Shown: positions 1-10,058 of the stretch, piece after piece
Layout: every line of letters starts with the position of its first letter
Position numbering within the stretch: position 1 is the stretch's first letter
Origin: Glandiceps talaboti
Taxonomy: Eukaryota > Hemichordata > Enteropneusta > Spengelidae
Assembly (NCBI RefSeq): GCF_964340395.1
Contig: NC_135567.1
Coordinates: 10,991,984 to 11,019,483 of the forward strand
DNA: 27,500 nt
Direction of reading: 5' to 3'
Made by a program: the position numbers and the translations under genes
The notes under the pieces: model-generated
What the model was told of the DNA's origin: nothing
What the model saw: the letters and a program-made list of their open reading frames with translations, nothing else
Databases searched by the model: none

Positions 1-1015
1 ATGTTTTTTTTATTTCTTGTAACCAAAACAAGTCTATTTCACGGAGGCTAAATGTGCGACAGTGTTTTCAAGTTTTAACTTTGATGTACATTATTTATTG
101 TCGTACCCATGTTGTTGTTTGCATGTTGTGTGTCTGACACACATGCCATGAATCAAAATGAAAACATATATTTAAAAGGTATCTTATTATTTGTAAAAGC
201 AAATTATTAGTCATTATAAATCACGATACACACCTTTAACAATAACATCATAGAGTCAGTTTGATATTTATATAAAACAATTAAAATTGAGTTCCGACCA
301 TGACGTCAGAACTACAGTAATATTAAATGTATGAATTTCATATTAATCTATTTGGATGTCAGACCATTGGAATATGAATGACTATGTATATTGAATATGA
401 GAGAAAATATAATATTCCAAACAGGAATTCTCGCAAATCGGTACAGTTATGTAGCAACATAAAGCACAGTTTACTGTCACTCCTTATCTCAATACACTTT
501 TACATGTAACATAGACAGTGTCTTAGAATTGAATATCACACATTCTTTCAGTTTCTTTCATAAATAACACTATATTGAAGAGAGAAGATAGTTTTGTTGT
601 TGTCTTAAACAGTTCATGAAAAACACTGAACTAGTATGGCTGGGATGTAGCTACCATGACTGATTTCAAATTTTAAATATTTGAGAGTTAGAAAAACAGT
701 GTTGTTTACTTACTTGGTGGGGTATTATTTAGTTGTTTGTATCTATAGAAGTTCTTGCAGTGTTAGCGATAACAAAACTACTGATAAAACATTAAGGTTC
801 CACCGCCTGAAATGTTTTACCCTAATATTATCAGATGCGATTTATATTTCGTGATCTTGACCTTTGACCTTGACCTTCTGGGCTAATTATAACAATCTAG
901 CTAATTCATGCCTACCATAGCGATATTTTAGTGTGTACATATTGCTAATTTATTTTATGTTATGTCGTTGCTTTTAACATTAATAATGCAAGAATCTAAT
1001 AAAAAATGTACTTAC
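1..1015 (-). other. Intron (partial) after LDLa 7
   Basis: AT-rich non-coding sequence. No exon with LDLa cysteine spacing was found on either strand. The only structure seen is one copy of a dispersed repeat (290-391, listed separately). Confidence 0.6.
290..391 (+). repeat. Dispersed repeat, copy 1
   Basis: It shares gttccgaccat, ttcatatta, a ttggatgtcag-like core, ttggaatatga and ctatgtata, in the same order and spacing, with 6138-6251. It is a diverged copy of the same short interspersed element and lies in the intron after LDLa 7. Confidence 0.6.
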
Positions 1016-1135
1016 CACAGTAGAGTTCATCATCGCCATGGACACAATGGCGTATACCATCACATACATACTGCTGGCTAACGCAGTTTGTGTTATCTCT
1101 GCACTTGTATGACCCAATAGGGCATTTGAAATCAG
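1016..1135 (-). CDS. Exon encoding LDLa module 7, last visible exon
   Basis: The 120-base exon, phase 1 on both sides, has acceptor atttag and donor TGTG|GTAAGT. It encodes FKCPIGSYKCRDNTNCVSQQ, then YVCDGIRHCVHGDDELYC: six cysteines, with the acidic pair and glutamate (GDDE) kept. The intron before it (1136-2999) is 1.9 kb, and I found no further LDLa exon in it. The donor shows that the gene continues left of position 1. What follows there (more LDLa, leucine-rich repeats, a membrane domain) decides what kind of protein this is. Confidence 0.88.
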
Positions 1136-2942
1136 CTAAAATCAACAAGAAAATAGGAAACATAATGAAGAAGTTTTAAAATAAAATTGTACTGTGATTA
1201 TACAAATTGGTTGATACAGTATTAGCTTTTATGGTATATTTCGTATGTTCGTGTCATTCTGTCACACATCAATGAGAAAGAAGCCCTGTTACCGGAAAAG
1301 AACTGCCAACGTCTATTCTTGATAAAAGTTAAATGCAAATATTGAACGGACCGGAAATTATTAAAATACTTTAAATATATCCATGATTTATTTGATGATA
1401 TACAATTCACAAAATGTACATTCTTTTCATGCTTTCATTTTGTAAATATATTGATCAGTATGTATACGAATTTAGTAAAAACATAGATACAGTGTCTGCC
1501 AAAGAGTAATGAGCAAGGTGGTGTTAGTTTATTTTGTTACTATGTTTTCACTGTGACAGATAACTACATGTAATTTGAATTTATAAGTTAATTTGGAATG
1601 GTGTTATAATAAAATCAATAGAAATAGACTCTGCCTCAGCCTTACAGACGGGGTCTAAATATGGTGCACCTGTCAACATTTCAAAGCATTCATTGAAGCA
1701 TTCTTGGATGTTTAATCTTAAGAACACAAGTCAGTCTAAACATTTCCTTTCTGGTACTATAGCGTTGGAAACTAGATTTTGGAGGTAAATAGATAGTGAA
1801 CAGATTAAAGTGTTAATCACTCGCAGATATAAAGTACATTTTTTTGGAATAAACTTTTTGAAGATTGCTCTGAGGTCTCTTATTGTCCAAGTAATGTTGT
1901 TGATTATTTATAAATTGTTGTTGTTTAATTCAAGTAAACTAAGACGTTGTATATTACAGATCATGGTCAAATCAAAGTGTCAACGAGAACTGTAACCTTA
2001 TAAATGAGAATGGCGATATATTTTCTTTGATAAACGTCTGTGGAAAGTACGAATTTACGGTTGATTTTCTAACTTTTCATGGTATTATCAATGTCAGGCC
2101 TTGATTATAGAAAAGAAAAATCTGTTTATTTCTAAGCCTTATGCTCCATTTCTAAAGAATGGTATTATTTGTAATAACATTGGCAAGAAAATGTAGACAA
2201 TGTATAGCTAGAAACGGAAGTTAAAATAGAACAAGAGGTTTGAAATATTATTAATCAAAGATTATTTTGTTTTGATCAAACAAGTTACACATGATGTAGC
2301 ATTCACTCTTTTCAGTACAATATGTTTAACCGTATAATCTGCACAAACATGTTTCTTTTTTGTTCTGCAACTCCCAGAAAATGAGAGATGCACAACTTAT
2401 GATCATGAAACAAAAGCAATATATCGGGAATATATTTTACGATTGTTCATTTGTTGGGCAGATCTAGAACTTGATTTTCAATGTAATTTCTGTAATGTGA
2501 TATTTTCTCAGGAAGAAAAACATTGACTAATTATTTTAGATCAAACAGCTCATTCTTGGAATATCCGTTATCTTCTTGCCAAACAAAATATAATTTGTAA
2601 ATTGACCAAGGTTGAACCAAACGTCAATATTTTAGTAGTAAAACAATCTAGATGCTCTAGGAAAGTTGCAGCACCAAAGACAAAGTGGATCACTGATCAT
2701 TTAGATACATTTTTTTTCATCTTCTTTAATGCCAAATTATAGTATGTAATGCCTTTAATGTAGGTAGAATTGTACATTTGTTTCCATGGGTCTTGCTCTT
2801 CTTTTTTAAACGTTCCATGACTTTTCTTATTTCATCATCTGCTGCTGCCGTTTATATCTATTCGGGAAATTGCAATAAAAACGCTTTCAATGTCCATACA
2901 TTTATGATAATAAATAGAGATATCACTTAGCCTTAAACACAA

Positions 2943-2985
<43 letters not shown>

Positions 2986-2999
2986 TAATATAATCTCAC
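1136..2999 (-). other. Intron between LDLa 6 and LDLa 7
   Basis: AT-rich sequence of 1.9 kb without supported exons. A CAA microsatellite sits at its 5' end in transcript terms (2947-2983). Short open frames here have no protein-like features. Confidence 0.6.
2947..2983 (+). repeat. (CAA)n microsatellite
   Basis: About 12 units, 17 bases downstream (in transcript direction) of the LDLa 6 donor. Confidence 0.95.
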
Positions 3000-3122
3000 T
3001 GCAAGTTCGTGGGTCCTCGTCTTCCTTATCTGGACAGTCTGCCATACCATTGCATACTCTGTGCAGTGGGATACAATAACTTCCAGGGCATTTGTATGTA
3101 TAGTCTGGGCATAGGAAATCAT
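3000..3122 (-). CDS. Exon encoding LDLa module 6 (canonical)
   Basis: The 123-base exon, phase 1 on both sides, runs from acceptor attactag to donor TGCA|GTGAGA. It encodes LCPDYTYKCPGSYCIPLHRV, then CNGMADCPDKEDEDPRTC. Six cysteines and the acidic cluster KEDED are present, so it should fold and bind calcium in the usual way. A CAA repeat (TTG in the transcript) begins 17 bases beyond the donor. The donor reads into the intron without a stop for a while, so the exact 3' end rests on the GTGAGA match and on phase. Confidence 0.86.
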
Positions 3123-3346
3123 CTAGTAATGATAATACAATTTCACATTATGTTATGCAAAACATACCTTAACGCCGAATTTTATTTCAACTTATAACTG
3201 TCATATGATATATACTGATCAGGTTTATTGACTATTTTACTACGGAGTACAGGAGTAATATATGTCAACATTCGCATGTTTTTATGCCTTACACGGTGAA
3301 TAGTTCACTAACTGTATACATAACCACATACCCTACACATACCGTA

Positions 3347-3477
3347 TTGATTGTTCAGGTACACTCGGCTCCCTTGTATAAACATTTGTAATCTAGCTTA
3401 TTGTATGATCTTCCTTCTTTCCATAAGCTAGACGGTGAGTGGTTACAGAAGGGATATAGGTGTGGCAGAACAATCAA
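3347..3477. repeat. Imperfect fold-back element
   Basis: Two 55-base arms (3347-3401 and 3423-3477) are inverted copies. The termini ttgattgttc/gaacaatcaa and the inner ctagcttat/ataagctag match perfectly, and the parts between match loosely. The loop is 21 bases. It lies in the intron between LDLa 5 and LDLa 6. Confidence 0.6.
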
Positions 3478-3790
3478 CACATTGTGTGTACTCCTGGTGC
3501 TGATAACAACTTATTGGCAATAAATTAAACCATAAACAATGGAGTAGTAATAAAATTACCCTTATTGAGAATATAGGTAGTCATCATTGTCATAGTGTGC
3601 AGCGTTTTACAATAATGATATTTTGTCAAGTCTATTTTTGTGCGATTCTCGACATGTGTCAACCTTTGAATTCTTATCAATAGCACAAATGTAACTATAT
3701 GCAAGTGTTGTGTTCGATATTGAACACAAATATAAGACGTTTGAAAAACAAGTAAAGATGTAAAGAAATCAAACAAATGTTTTCACACAC

Positions 3791-3931
3791 CACAATCACG
3801 TAAATGTGAACCATCTCGACATCCAACTCTATAACCAAACTGATCCAAATCATACAAGCACCAATGCTTTGAAGCAATACAAAGACCACTCTGACATTGT
3901 CTTTCGCTTACATGGCAAGGCTTGTCGTTAT
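3791..3931 (-). CDS. Exon encoding LDLa module 5 (long IV-V loop)
   Basis: The 141-base exon, phase 1 on both sides, has acceptor tgcctttcag and donor TGTG|GTGTGT (a weaker donor than its neighbours). It encodes CHVSERQCQSGLCIASKHWC, then a 12-residue loop (LYDLDQFGYRVG) and CRDGSHLRDC. All six cysteines are present. The loop between cysteines IV and V is about twice the normal length, and the acidic cluster after cysteine V (D-G-S-D-E) has become D-G-S-H-L-R. The calcium site is probably lost. It is in phase with modules 4 and 6. Confidence 0.78.
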
Positions 3932-4109
3932 CTGAAAGGCAACAGGTTGTTTTGAAGAATCTCAGTGCCATTGTACTCTTTCGATTAAGTTACAATGCAT
4001 TGAGATTAATAACAATCATGTAAATTAAGGAAGGGACTATTTGAAAGCGGCAACAATATTAATGAAACCATAAATTGTTTCCATGATAATAGTGGCAATA
4101 AGATCATAC

Positions 4110-4229
4110 CACAACCAACTTCGTCTTCAGATTCTCCATAATCACAATACACACAATCTGTAATTCCATCGCATCGCAGAGTTGGTGCTAGGCATGTGCC
4201 ATCAAGACACTCAATAGCATTGCAAATAT
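4110..4229 (-). CDS. Exon encoding LDLa module 4 (extra cysteine)
   Basis: The 120-base exon, phase 1 on both sides, has acceptor tttgtctag and donor TGTG|GTATGA. It encodes ICNAIECLDGTCLAPTLRCD, then TDCVYCDYGESEDEVGC. Six cysteines fit the LDLa pattern, and a seventh lies in the last loop (CVYC), which is also longer than usual. The acidic residues ESEDE remain, so calcium binding is still plausible. A free seventh cysteine could pair with another module or another chain. Confidence 0.85.
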
Positions 4230-4749
4230 CTAGACAAAGATACAATTCAGGAGAAAATTTATAGTTTATTTGGGATGACTAATTTATCAAACATAAGAGC
4301 GTATTTTAAACATTTATTGTTACTATAGTTCAGTGGTACTAAAGTACCACAAGTACATGTGCAATACCCAAGTTGTTAATTATTAAATCCACTTTCAATC
4401 TTATTAGGACATATGCCATTTCCTTTGTTTGAAGTATGTACTAAATTGTATTCATTTTAAGTGTGTCATTTTAATATATATCCTAATTACTGGAAATCAT
4501 TAATTGTGCAAATGACACACGAAAATTTTTTCATCAGTGCATGTACTGTATTATATTGAATTTCAGCTTGCACTCAAAAAATAATGCATAATTACCAAAA
4601 ATCATAAAATGCTAAATATTTATTGATTGCATGTTATATTTACCAAAAACCGCATCAGTTCAAAACATTTCCCCAAAGAATTTGTATTTCTTTGGAATTG
4701 AGCCAGCATGTTTTTGAGAAAAGCATAACACAGACATACAGACAGTCAG

Positions 4750-4755
<6 letters not shown>

Positions 4756-4781
<26 letters not shown>
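4756..4781 (+). repeat. (CA)n microsatellite
   Basis: About 13 units, GT repeat in the transcript just after the LDLa 3 donor. Confidence 0.95.
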
Positions 4782-4801
4782 GAATGAACACACTTTCTTA
4801 C

Positions 4802-4930
4802 CAATATCGGTACAATTGGCTTCATCAGTTCCATCTAAACAGTCAATGTTTAAATCACAATGTTTATTTGCATCAATGCATTGCCCACTAGAACAAGAAA
4901 AATGATTGTGTCCATTGCATACAGAGGCAT
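4802..4930 (-). CDS. Exon encoding LDLa module 3 (canonical)
   Basis: The 129-base exon, phase 1 on both sides, lies between acceptor aacccttag and donor ATTG|GTAAGA. It encodes 42 residues with all six cysteines: VCNGHNHFSC, SSGQCIDANKHCD, DCLDGTDEANC. The acidic calcium ligands are intact. This is the most canonical module of the series and anchors the identification of its neighbours. The donor is followed about 20 bases downstream in the transcript by a GT repeat (CA repeat on the plus strand, 4756-4781). Confidence 0.9.
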
Positions 4931-5040
4931 CTAAGGGTTTAAACGTAATTTTTTTATGAATACTAGTTTATGTCTATGCATTCAAAATTACTTGCTTTTA
5001 TGATATGAACTACTTCAATTGATGCTTACATGGTATATGT

Positions 5041-5041
5041 C

Positions 5042-5079
<38 letters not shown>
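5041..5079 (+). repeat. (CAA)n microsatellite
   Basis: 13 units in the short intron between LDLa 2 and LDLa 3. Confidence 0.95.
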
Positions 5080-5171
5080 AGATATTAATGAATAACAATG
5101 TATTTTCAACAGCATGGTAAATTACATATTGTTATATAAATGTTGATTTCACAAATGTGTATAAAACTAAC

Positions 5172-5282
5172 CACAGTCATTCTCGTCAGATCCATCAAGG
5201 CAGTCTTTGTGAAAATCACAGAACTTAGTAAATGGTATGCGTCCACTACCATAGCACATAAACCAATCAGCAGAAGAATTAC
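5172..5282 (-). CDS. Exon encoding LDLa module 2 (lacks cysteines I and III)
   Basis: The 111-base exon, phase 1 on both sides, has acceptor acttgtag and donor TGTG|GTTAGT. It encodes SADWFMCYGSGRIPFTKFC, then DFHKDCLDGSDENDC. The C-terminal half is a textbook calcium-binding LDLa ending (D-C-x-D-G-S-D-E-x-x-C). Only four cysteines are present. The first and third, which pair with each other in the LDLa fold (I-III, II-V, IV-VI), are both absent. The module has therefore lost one whole disulfide rather than being left with an odd cysteine, which argues for a functional, folded variant and not a decaying exon. Confidence 0.8.
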
Positions 5283-5493
5283 CTACAAGTGGGGATAATC
5301 GGTGAGATAACACAAGTTCAGATTTATCTTAACCCTTCCAACCCTGGGCCCCTGGCAGGGCGTTATATAAATTATTGTACTAAGTTACAAAACACCTGGT
5401 GTCCAAACTGACCAAGCTAGTATACCCTAATTTTTGCCACGTAACAATGATCCCCAAAATATTGCACATGTGACCTCATTAAATACTTATATA

Positions 5494-5637
5494 TAATCTC
5501 CCGGTATTCCGAATGAGTGTTACGTCATCGAGGACAAATGATTCCCCTCATGTCGGCCGTATCCCTCCGAGCCGATAGGTATAGAGGAATCATGAGTCCG
5601 AGATGACTTAGCACGAATGAGAAATACCGGGAGATTA
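5494..5637. repeat. Palindromic MITE-like element
   Basis: The ends taatctcccggtatt and aataccgggagatta are perfect inverted repeats. The interior continues to pair imperfectly (tcatcgaggac with gtccgagatga; gattcccctca with the gagga-containing partner) up to a small GC-rich loop near 5558-5570. It is 144 bp, non-coding and more GC-rich than its flanks. No clear target-site duplication beyond TA-rich flanks. Confidence 0.75.
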
Positions 5638-6137
5638 TTTAATTATTATATACATAGACCCACTATTTTATTCTATTATGGCGACAATTTTAAACCAAAA
5701 TTGTCATCAATTTTACGAAGTGATGGGGCTACAGCGCTCAGCTGTTCATTTAGTTTTCAGAATGTAGACGCCATTGCGACAGTTGCCGTCGCTACTACTA
5801 CTACGAACTTATATGTTGAGATCAGTAAAATTACACCACAGACTTTTAGGTAGGGAACATTTTGCCAACGACGGGACGTTTATCAAGAGCATCGGAAAAA
5901 AATGACATATCAAGAGACTGACTAACGAACGGGTACCTACACCAGTTATGCATAGAACTCGGCTCAGAGTCATACACTAAAAACATCAATACTGGCAAGT
6001 TAAAATGTCGAAAACATTGTGAAATTTTTCAAAAACACATCAAAAAACGTTAAAAATTCTATCAATAGTTTCATTTAATTTAACAACAGCAACATCGTTC
6101 CTGTCTAGGTTATTGATGTTTAAAGACAATTCAAAGT

Positions 6138-6251
6138 AGTTCCGACCATATTACTATAGTGTGGCATTAAAGTATAGTAATATGAAATGAATGGATTTCA
6201 TATTACTATACTTTGATGTCATACCCTTGGAATATGAGGGTCTATGTATAT
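6138..6251 (+). repeat. Dispersed repeat, copy 2, with internal hairpin
   Basis: Same blocks as 290-391. The centre (6171-6213) is a perfect hairpin: agtatagtaatatgaaat, a short loop, and its complement. This points to a non-autonomous element with an internal palindrome. Confidence 0.65.
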
Positions 6252-6761
6252 AATAATAACAATTATGAAAATGGTCATTACTACAATAAACTTGTTGGAT
6301 TTTTCTCATATTTTTAAAATTGTTATTGGTGAACTTCAAAAAATTACATTGTTTTTAATTTCAAAAAATTATCAAATGATACACACATATTTCATAAGAT
6401 ATATGTATATAGACATAAAATCTTCTTTTTTATCTATCATGTACACAACAAACATGATATCTAGATAACATTTTTTTATGAATTCAGAAAATGAAAGTAT
6501 CACATTACTGGATTACTCGAGTCAAAACCTCCTAAGCTTGAGCAAGTAAAACCATATAATTTTTGAATAAACATATTACAATGATCCCAAGAAAAATGTC
6601 CATTAACTATTCAAAACGACCACCACTACAATTAAGTTATTAAATTGTTCACATTTGTTAGTTTGTTCCTGTGAATTTTCTCATTATCATTATATTGTAT
6701 TTGTGTTCACGGGTTATACAATTACTGTAGTCATTTCAGTGCTAAGCAGATTTATACTTAC

Positions 6762-6878
6762 CACACACTGCCGGTATACTAGTATCATAACAAGTTGACG
6801 TGCCATCACATATATCACTTTGGTGAGTACATTCCCTACTCGCACATTGGAACATATACTCAGGACATGTGATGTTAA
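6762..6878 (-). CDS. Exon encoding LDLa module 1 (degenerate calcium loop)
   Basis: The 117-base exon, phase 1 on both sides, is bounded by acceptor tcctgaaag and donor TGTG|GTAAGT. It joins the lectin exon in phase. The 38 residues contain six cysteines in LDLa order: ITCPEYMFQC, REC, SDICDG, STC and AVC. The usual acidic stretch between cysteines V and VI (D-C-x-D-G-S-D-E) is replaced by TCYDTSIPAVC, so the calcium cage that normally holds LDLa modules together appears lost. NIT is a possible N-glycosylation site. LDLa modules bind ligands of very varied kind on cell-surface receptors. Confidence 0.8.
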
Positions 6879-7997
6879 CTTTCAGGATGAATACCACACA
6901 ATAGATAATAATGAACACATTATGTTTGAATAAATGACCAATTTACATTATAAGTAATAATATAAGCTTATGCCTTTTATAATATCTGAACAGTAAAATT
7001 GTTTTGCTTAATAGCACCTGATTTTAAGCGTATAATTAATGCAGCAGATGTTACAGTATTATTAAAGTTATAACAACAAAATAGATTGTCTTTTAAACAA
7101 TATGAACATTACAAAAAACTTGATTGTCATTATATATGAGGTCAGAATTAACTTATTGTTTATTAATCTTTACAACACAGGAACTTGGTGTCACAGTAAC
7201 GCTGTATGAAAACATTAAGAAAGGCAAGGGGGAACTCAGGCTTGGCAGCATGGCCATTATATGTGATTCAGCTAGATTGAATTTTATTGATGTTGACATT
7301 TTTTTTTCAAAATGACATCACACATAACAACGTACTATACAGAATATGAACTACCTTGTGATAATATTCCTGTTGAGGTGTTTATGTATGGCGACTCTCC
7401 TGTATCCGAACCTGTTAAATTACATTTGGATAATTGGTAAGTGCATGGTCAAAAATAATCATTTTTACTTCAATGTACTAAAAAAGGATAAATGCATCTA
7501 ATGTTATCCAAACTAAGGTGAATTGCACAAGTTACATTGGTAAAAAGTTCAAACAAAAACACAACGAAATTGAAATGTAATAAATTTTCCCAAAGCAAGA
7601 AAGAAATCCAATATTTGATGAGCAAATACATAATTGAGGTCAATTAATGAAATTGGTAGTTGTCTTAGATGCAGGATGTATAAAACGTTATCAAAGTATC
7701 ATCTAATTTTACACTAATGCTTATTATCCTATAAATAACCATGGAATAAAGGATACATATTTACACCTGTCCTGTTCTTTGTGAAACTAGTGTAGCACTG
7801 GATGAAGTTGTGTGATAATACCAATTATCTTGTATCTATGTATATTAGGCTCTTGACGTAGGAGTTGTGTATTTAAGGATACATATGTGCTTCTTATTCA
7901 CAAAATAAATATGTGAACATTCTTAACTGAAACAATTACCTATCTCTGATCACTGTTTTTGGGTTTTTAAATACATTTGAATTGTGTTAAAACTTAC
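6879..7997 (-). other. Intron between the lectin domain and LDLa 1
   Basis: No minus-strand exon is visible. On the plus strand, 7183-7440 has a protein-like reading in two frames, listed separately at low confidence. Confidence 0.5.
7183..7440 (+). other. Possible coding relic or exon pair on the plus strand
   Basis: After a splice-like acceptor (tctttacaacacag, ending at 7180) the plus strand reads ELGVTVTLYENIKKGKGELR and on to a TGA at 7315. A second frame then opens at an ATG (7312) and reads 42 codons, including NIPVEVFMYGDSPVSEPVKL, to a TAA at 7440. That stop overlaps a donor-like TTG|GTAAGT. The residue mix is more protein-like than the surrounding intron. The two frames overlap with a +1 shift, as in a decayed coding sequence. 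I do not recognise the family. Confidence 0.22.
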
Positions 7998-8149
7998 TGA
8001 TGTTAAAGCTGCTAATCGCTTCTTGTTTGCAAATAAACAGAGAGGACAGGTTTGCATCACATAATATGTCATACCAGTGGTTATGTGAATGCAAATTTTC
8101 AATGTACAGGGCAGTACAATCTTGATGAATACTCCCATCTGGCTGTGAT
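7998..8149 (-). CDS. Exon 3 of the C-type lectin domain (QPD and WYD motifs)
   Basis: The 152-base exon lies between acceptor acattgtag and donor ATCA|GTAAGT, phase 2 at the start and phase 1 at the end. It encodes SQPDGSIHQDC, then HWYDILCDANLSSLFICK, the C-terminal half of a C-type lectin domain with its last three core cysteines. The tripeptide at the EPN/QPD position is QPD, which in known lectins goes with galactose-type specificity. The glutamate expected before the DC is glutamine, and the WND motif is WYD, so calcium site 2 may be weakened. Sugar binding is plausible but not assured. A short tail (EAISSFNI) leads into the first LDLa module. Confidence 0.88.
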
Positions 8150-8387
8150 CTACAATGTAAATCAAGATAAATTTTATGAACTGGTATAATTGTGTATATA
8201 CACACACATACACGGCCATGTTTCAATTACGAATCAACGCATTGTGAGGTACTTTGCCCAGTAAATGTCCTTTTGAATACATTTCGAGTGTACGTTCCTG
8301 TAATTTACATTTTGTCGTCTTTCATTTTTGATACATACCTAACCTATACTGTTAATGTCTTATATATCTAATTACAACATAGTCTAC

Positions 8388-8611
<224 letters not shown>

Positions 8612-9181
8612 TCATAAGTACCCTCTTGGTCACACGGTCAATGTCAATTATTATTAAGTATTTCATCTTCATTCAACCCTTATCTACAGACACTGTAGCC
8701 CTTTAACTTTAAAAACTTCAAATACAGAGAGACGTGTGTATATGATTGTAACTGTAAACGAATGAAGTACAGGTATGTGTCATAGATGTGATATTAATAT
8801 TGCAATGCCTGTTTGCAATGGAGAAAAACTTTCCGAAAAGTCTTCCAACAGTGTTAAATTTATGGGCGACAATGAGGAATTGGTTGTTAGTTCTTGAGAA
8901 GAGGACATGCCAGTGAAGAATACAATCTGATAATATCACAATAATTTGCTCTTTCTATTTGGGAGACAGATTATTCTGGCAATCATTTTGTTGGTGGATA
9001 TTCTAAGTGGAGAAAGGTAACCAGTTAATCATAATTCTATAATATATTATCAAAGCTAAAACACCGGATATTACTGAGAAATCAGGAAGAAAGTCTTATG
9101 CACGAATAAAAGTCAGAAAAAATGAACATATACCACTCTAGATCATAATAATATAAAATAATTCATTTAAACCTATCTTAC

Positions 9182-9263
9182 CCTGTTGTACTCCAATCAG
9201 AATACAAAAATGGTTTCCCATCTGTCCAAGTGTATTTCCCTTCTTTATCCCCATCTGTTAAAC
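9182..9263 (-). CDS. Exon 2 of the C-type lectin domain
   Basis: This is a small 82-base exon between acceptor ccgcgtag and donor ACAGG|GTAAGA, starting in phase 1 and ending in phase 2. It supplies the middle of the lectin fold: LTDGDKEGKYTWTDGKPF, then YSDWSTTG. This is the standard G-L-x-D ... F-x-W-x-D-G-x-x-x-x-Y-x-x-W segment leading into the long loop. The last glycine codon is completed by the next exon, which opens with SQPDG. The intron therefore falls just before the sugar-specificity tripeptide. It is too short to stand out as an open frame, but both junctions restore a continuous domain, which is strong support. Confidence 0.88.
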
Positions 9264-9629
9264 CTACGCGGAAAATAATGTGCAGATAGGTATGATACAG
9301 TGCATTGCAGTTTACTGTTACAGACACACAGAAACAACAAAGCAATTCATGTTACCCTTTAAGAGAACAAGATGGGAATTACTTGCTACATATAGTGTAA
9401 GTGAAGTAAAGTATTTTAAGACACTATAATTATATGCAGGCACATTAGACACAATGTAGCAAGAAACTGAATTCATTCAATCTTGATATATTACAGTATA
9501 CAAAATGCTAACATATGCATGTTAGTTATTGTTGTTGATGTGGTTGTATTAAAGTAAAAATGAACCTGCAACGAGATGTAGACATTTCAAAGTGCACATT
9601 TTCCCAATTACTAAAAGTGAAACACTCAC

Positions 9630-9830
9630 CAATATAAATCCAACTCGTGAGATGGTCTAATGTTAGTTCGTGCAGGAACTGGGCTTCAGATTCTGAAGAA
9701 ATGCTTGCGAGAGATCCATTGCTTTCTTTACACTTAGTCTCACTCTCCATCCAAGTAAGCAGAGATGCTTCATTGAACAAGCGATAGCAAAGACCCATGT
9801 GCAACATCCACGTTGGTAAACATGTAAAAT
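9630..9830 (-). CDS. Exon 1 of the C-type lectin domain
   Basis: The exon runs from acceptor tttaatag to donor ATTG|GTGAGT, phase 1 on both sides (2 + 198 + 1 bases, 66 whole codons). It begins with CLPTWMLHMGLCYRLF, the usual long-form CTLD start (C-x-x-x-W and a second cysteine before the tyrosine strand). LTWMESETKCKESNGSLASI follows (helix 1, first core cysteine, G-x-L-A-S-I), then EAQFLHEL (helix 2) and SWIYIG, the WIGL position. The glycine codon is split by the intron and continues with LTDGDKEG in the next exon. NGS is a possible N-glycosylation site. It follows the CUB exon directly in phase. Confidence 0.88.
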
Positions 9831-10058
9831 CTATTAAACCGAGAACGTTACTATAGATGTGGTTTCAAGAAAATATGCCAATTTGCTTATGGAACGTTTG
9901 ATAGTCGTACACCACCCCCAGACACACACATATACCCACCCATGTATATATAATTGTATATTTTGTCAAGGTAGAATATGTTAATGCTTTACAAAAGTAC
10001 AGTAACATTTTTAGTTAGCTCTCTTAAGCCTTGGTTACCGAGTCGTATTATTACTTAC

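Larger units (their letters stand above)
5283..6761 (-). other. Intron between LDLa 1 and LDLa 2
   Basis: Non-coding. It contains the fold-back element 5494-5637 and the second copy of the dispersed repeat (6138-6251). Nothing else is recognisable. Confidence 0.6.

Noticed and set aside
5581-5630. Hammerhead-ribozyme-like string (atgagtccgag ... cgaa)
   Set aside because: The conserved CTGATGA and GAAA core bases are not in the right places. The pairing is explained by the palindromic element itself.
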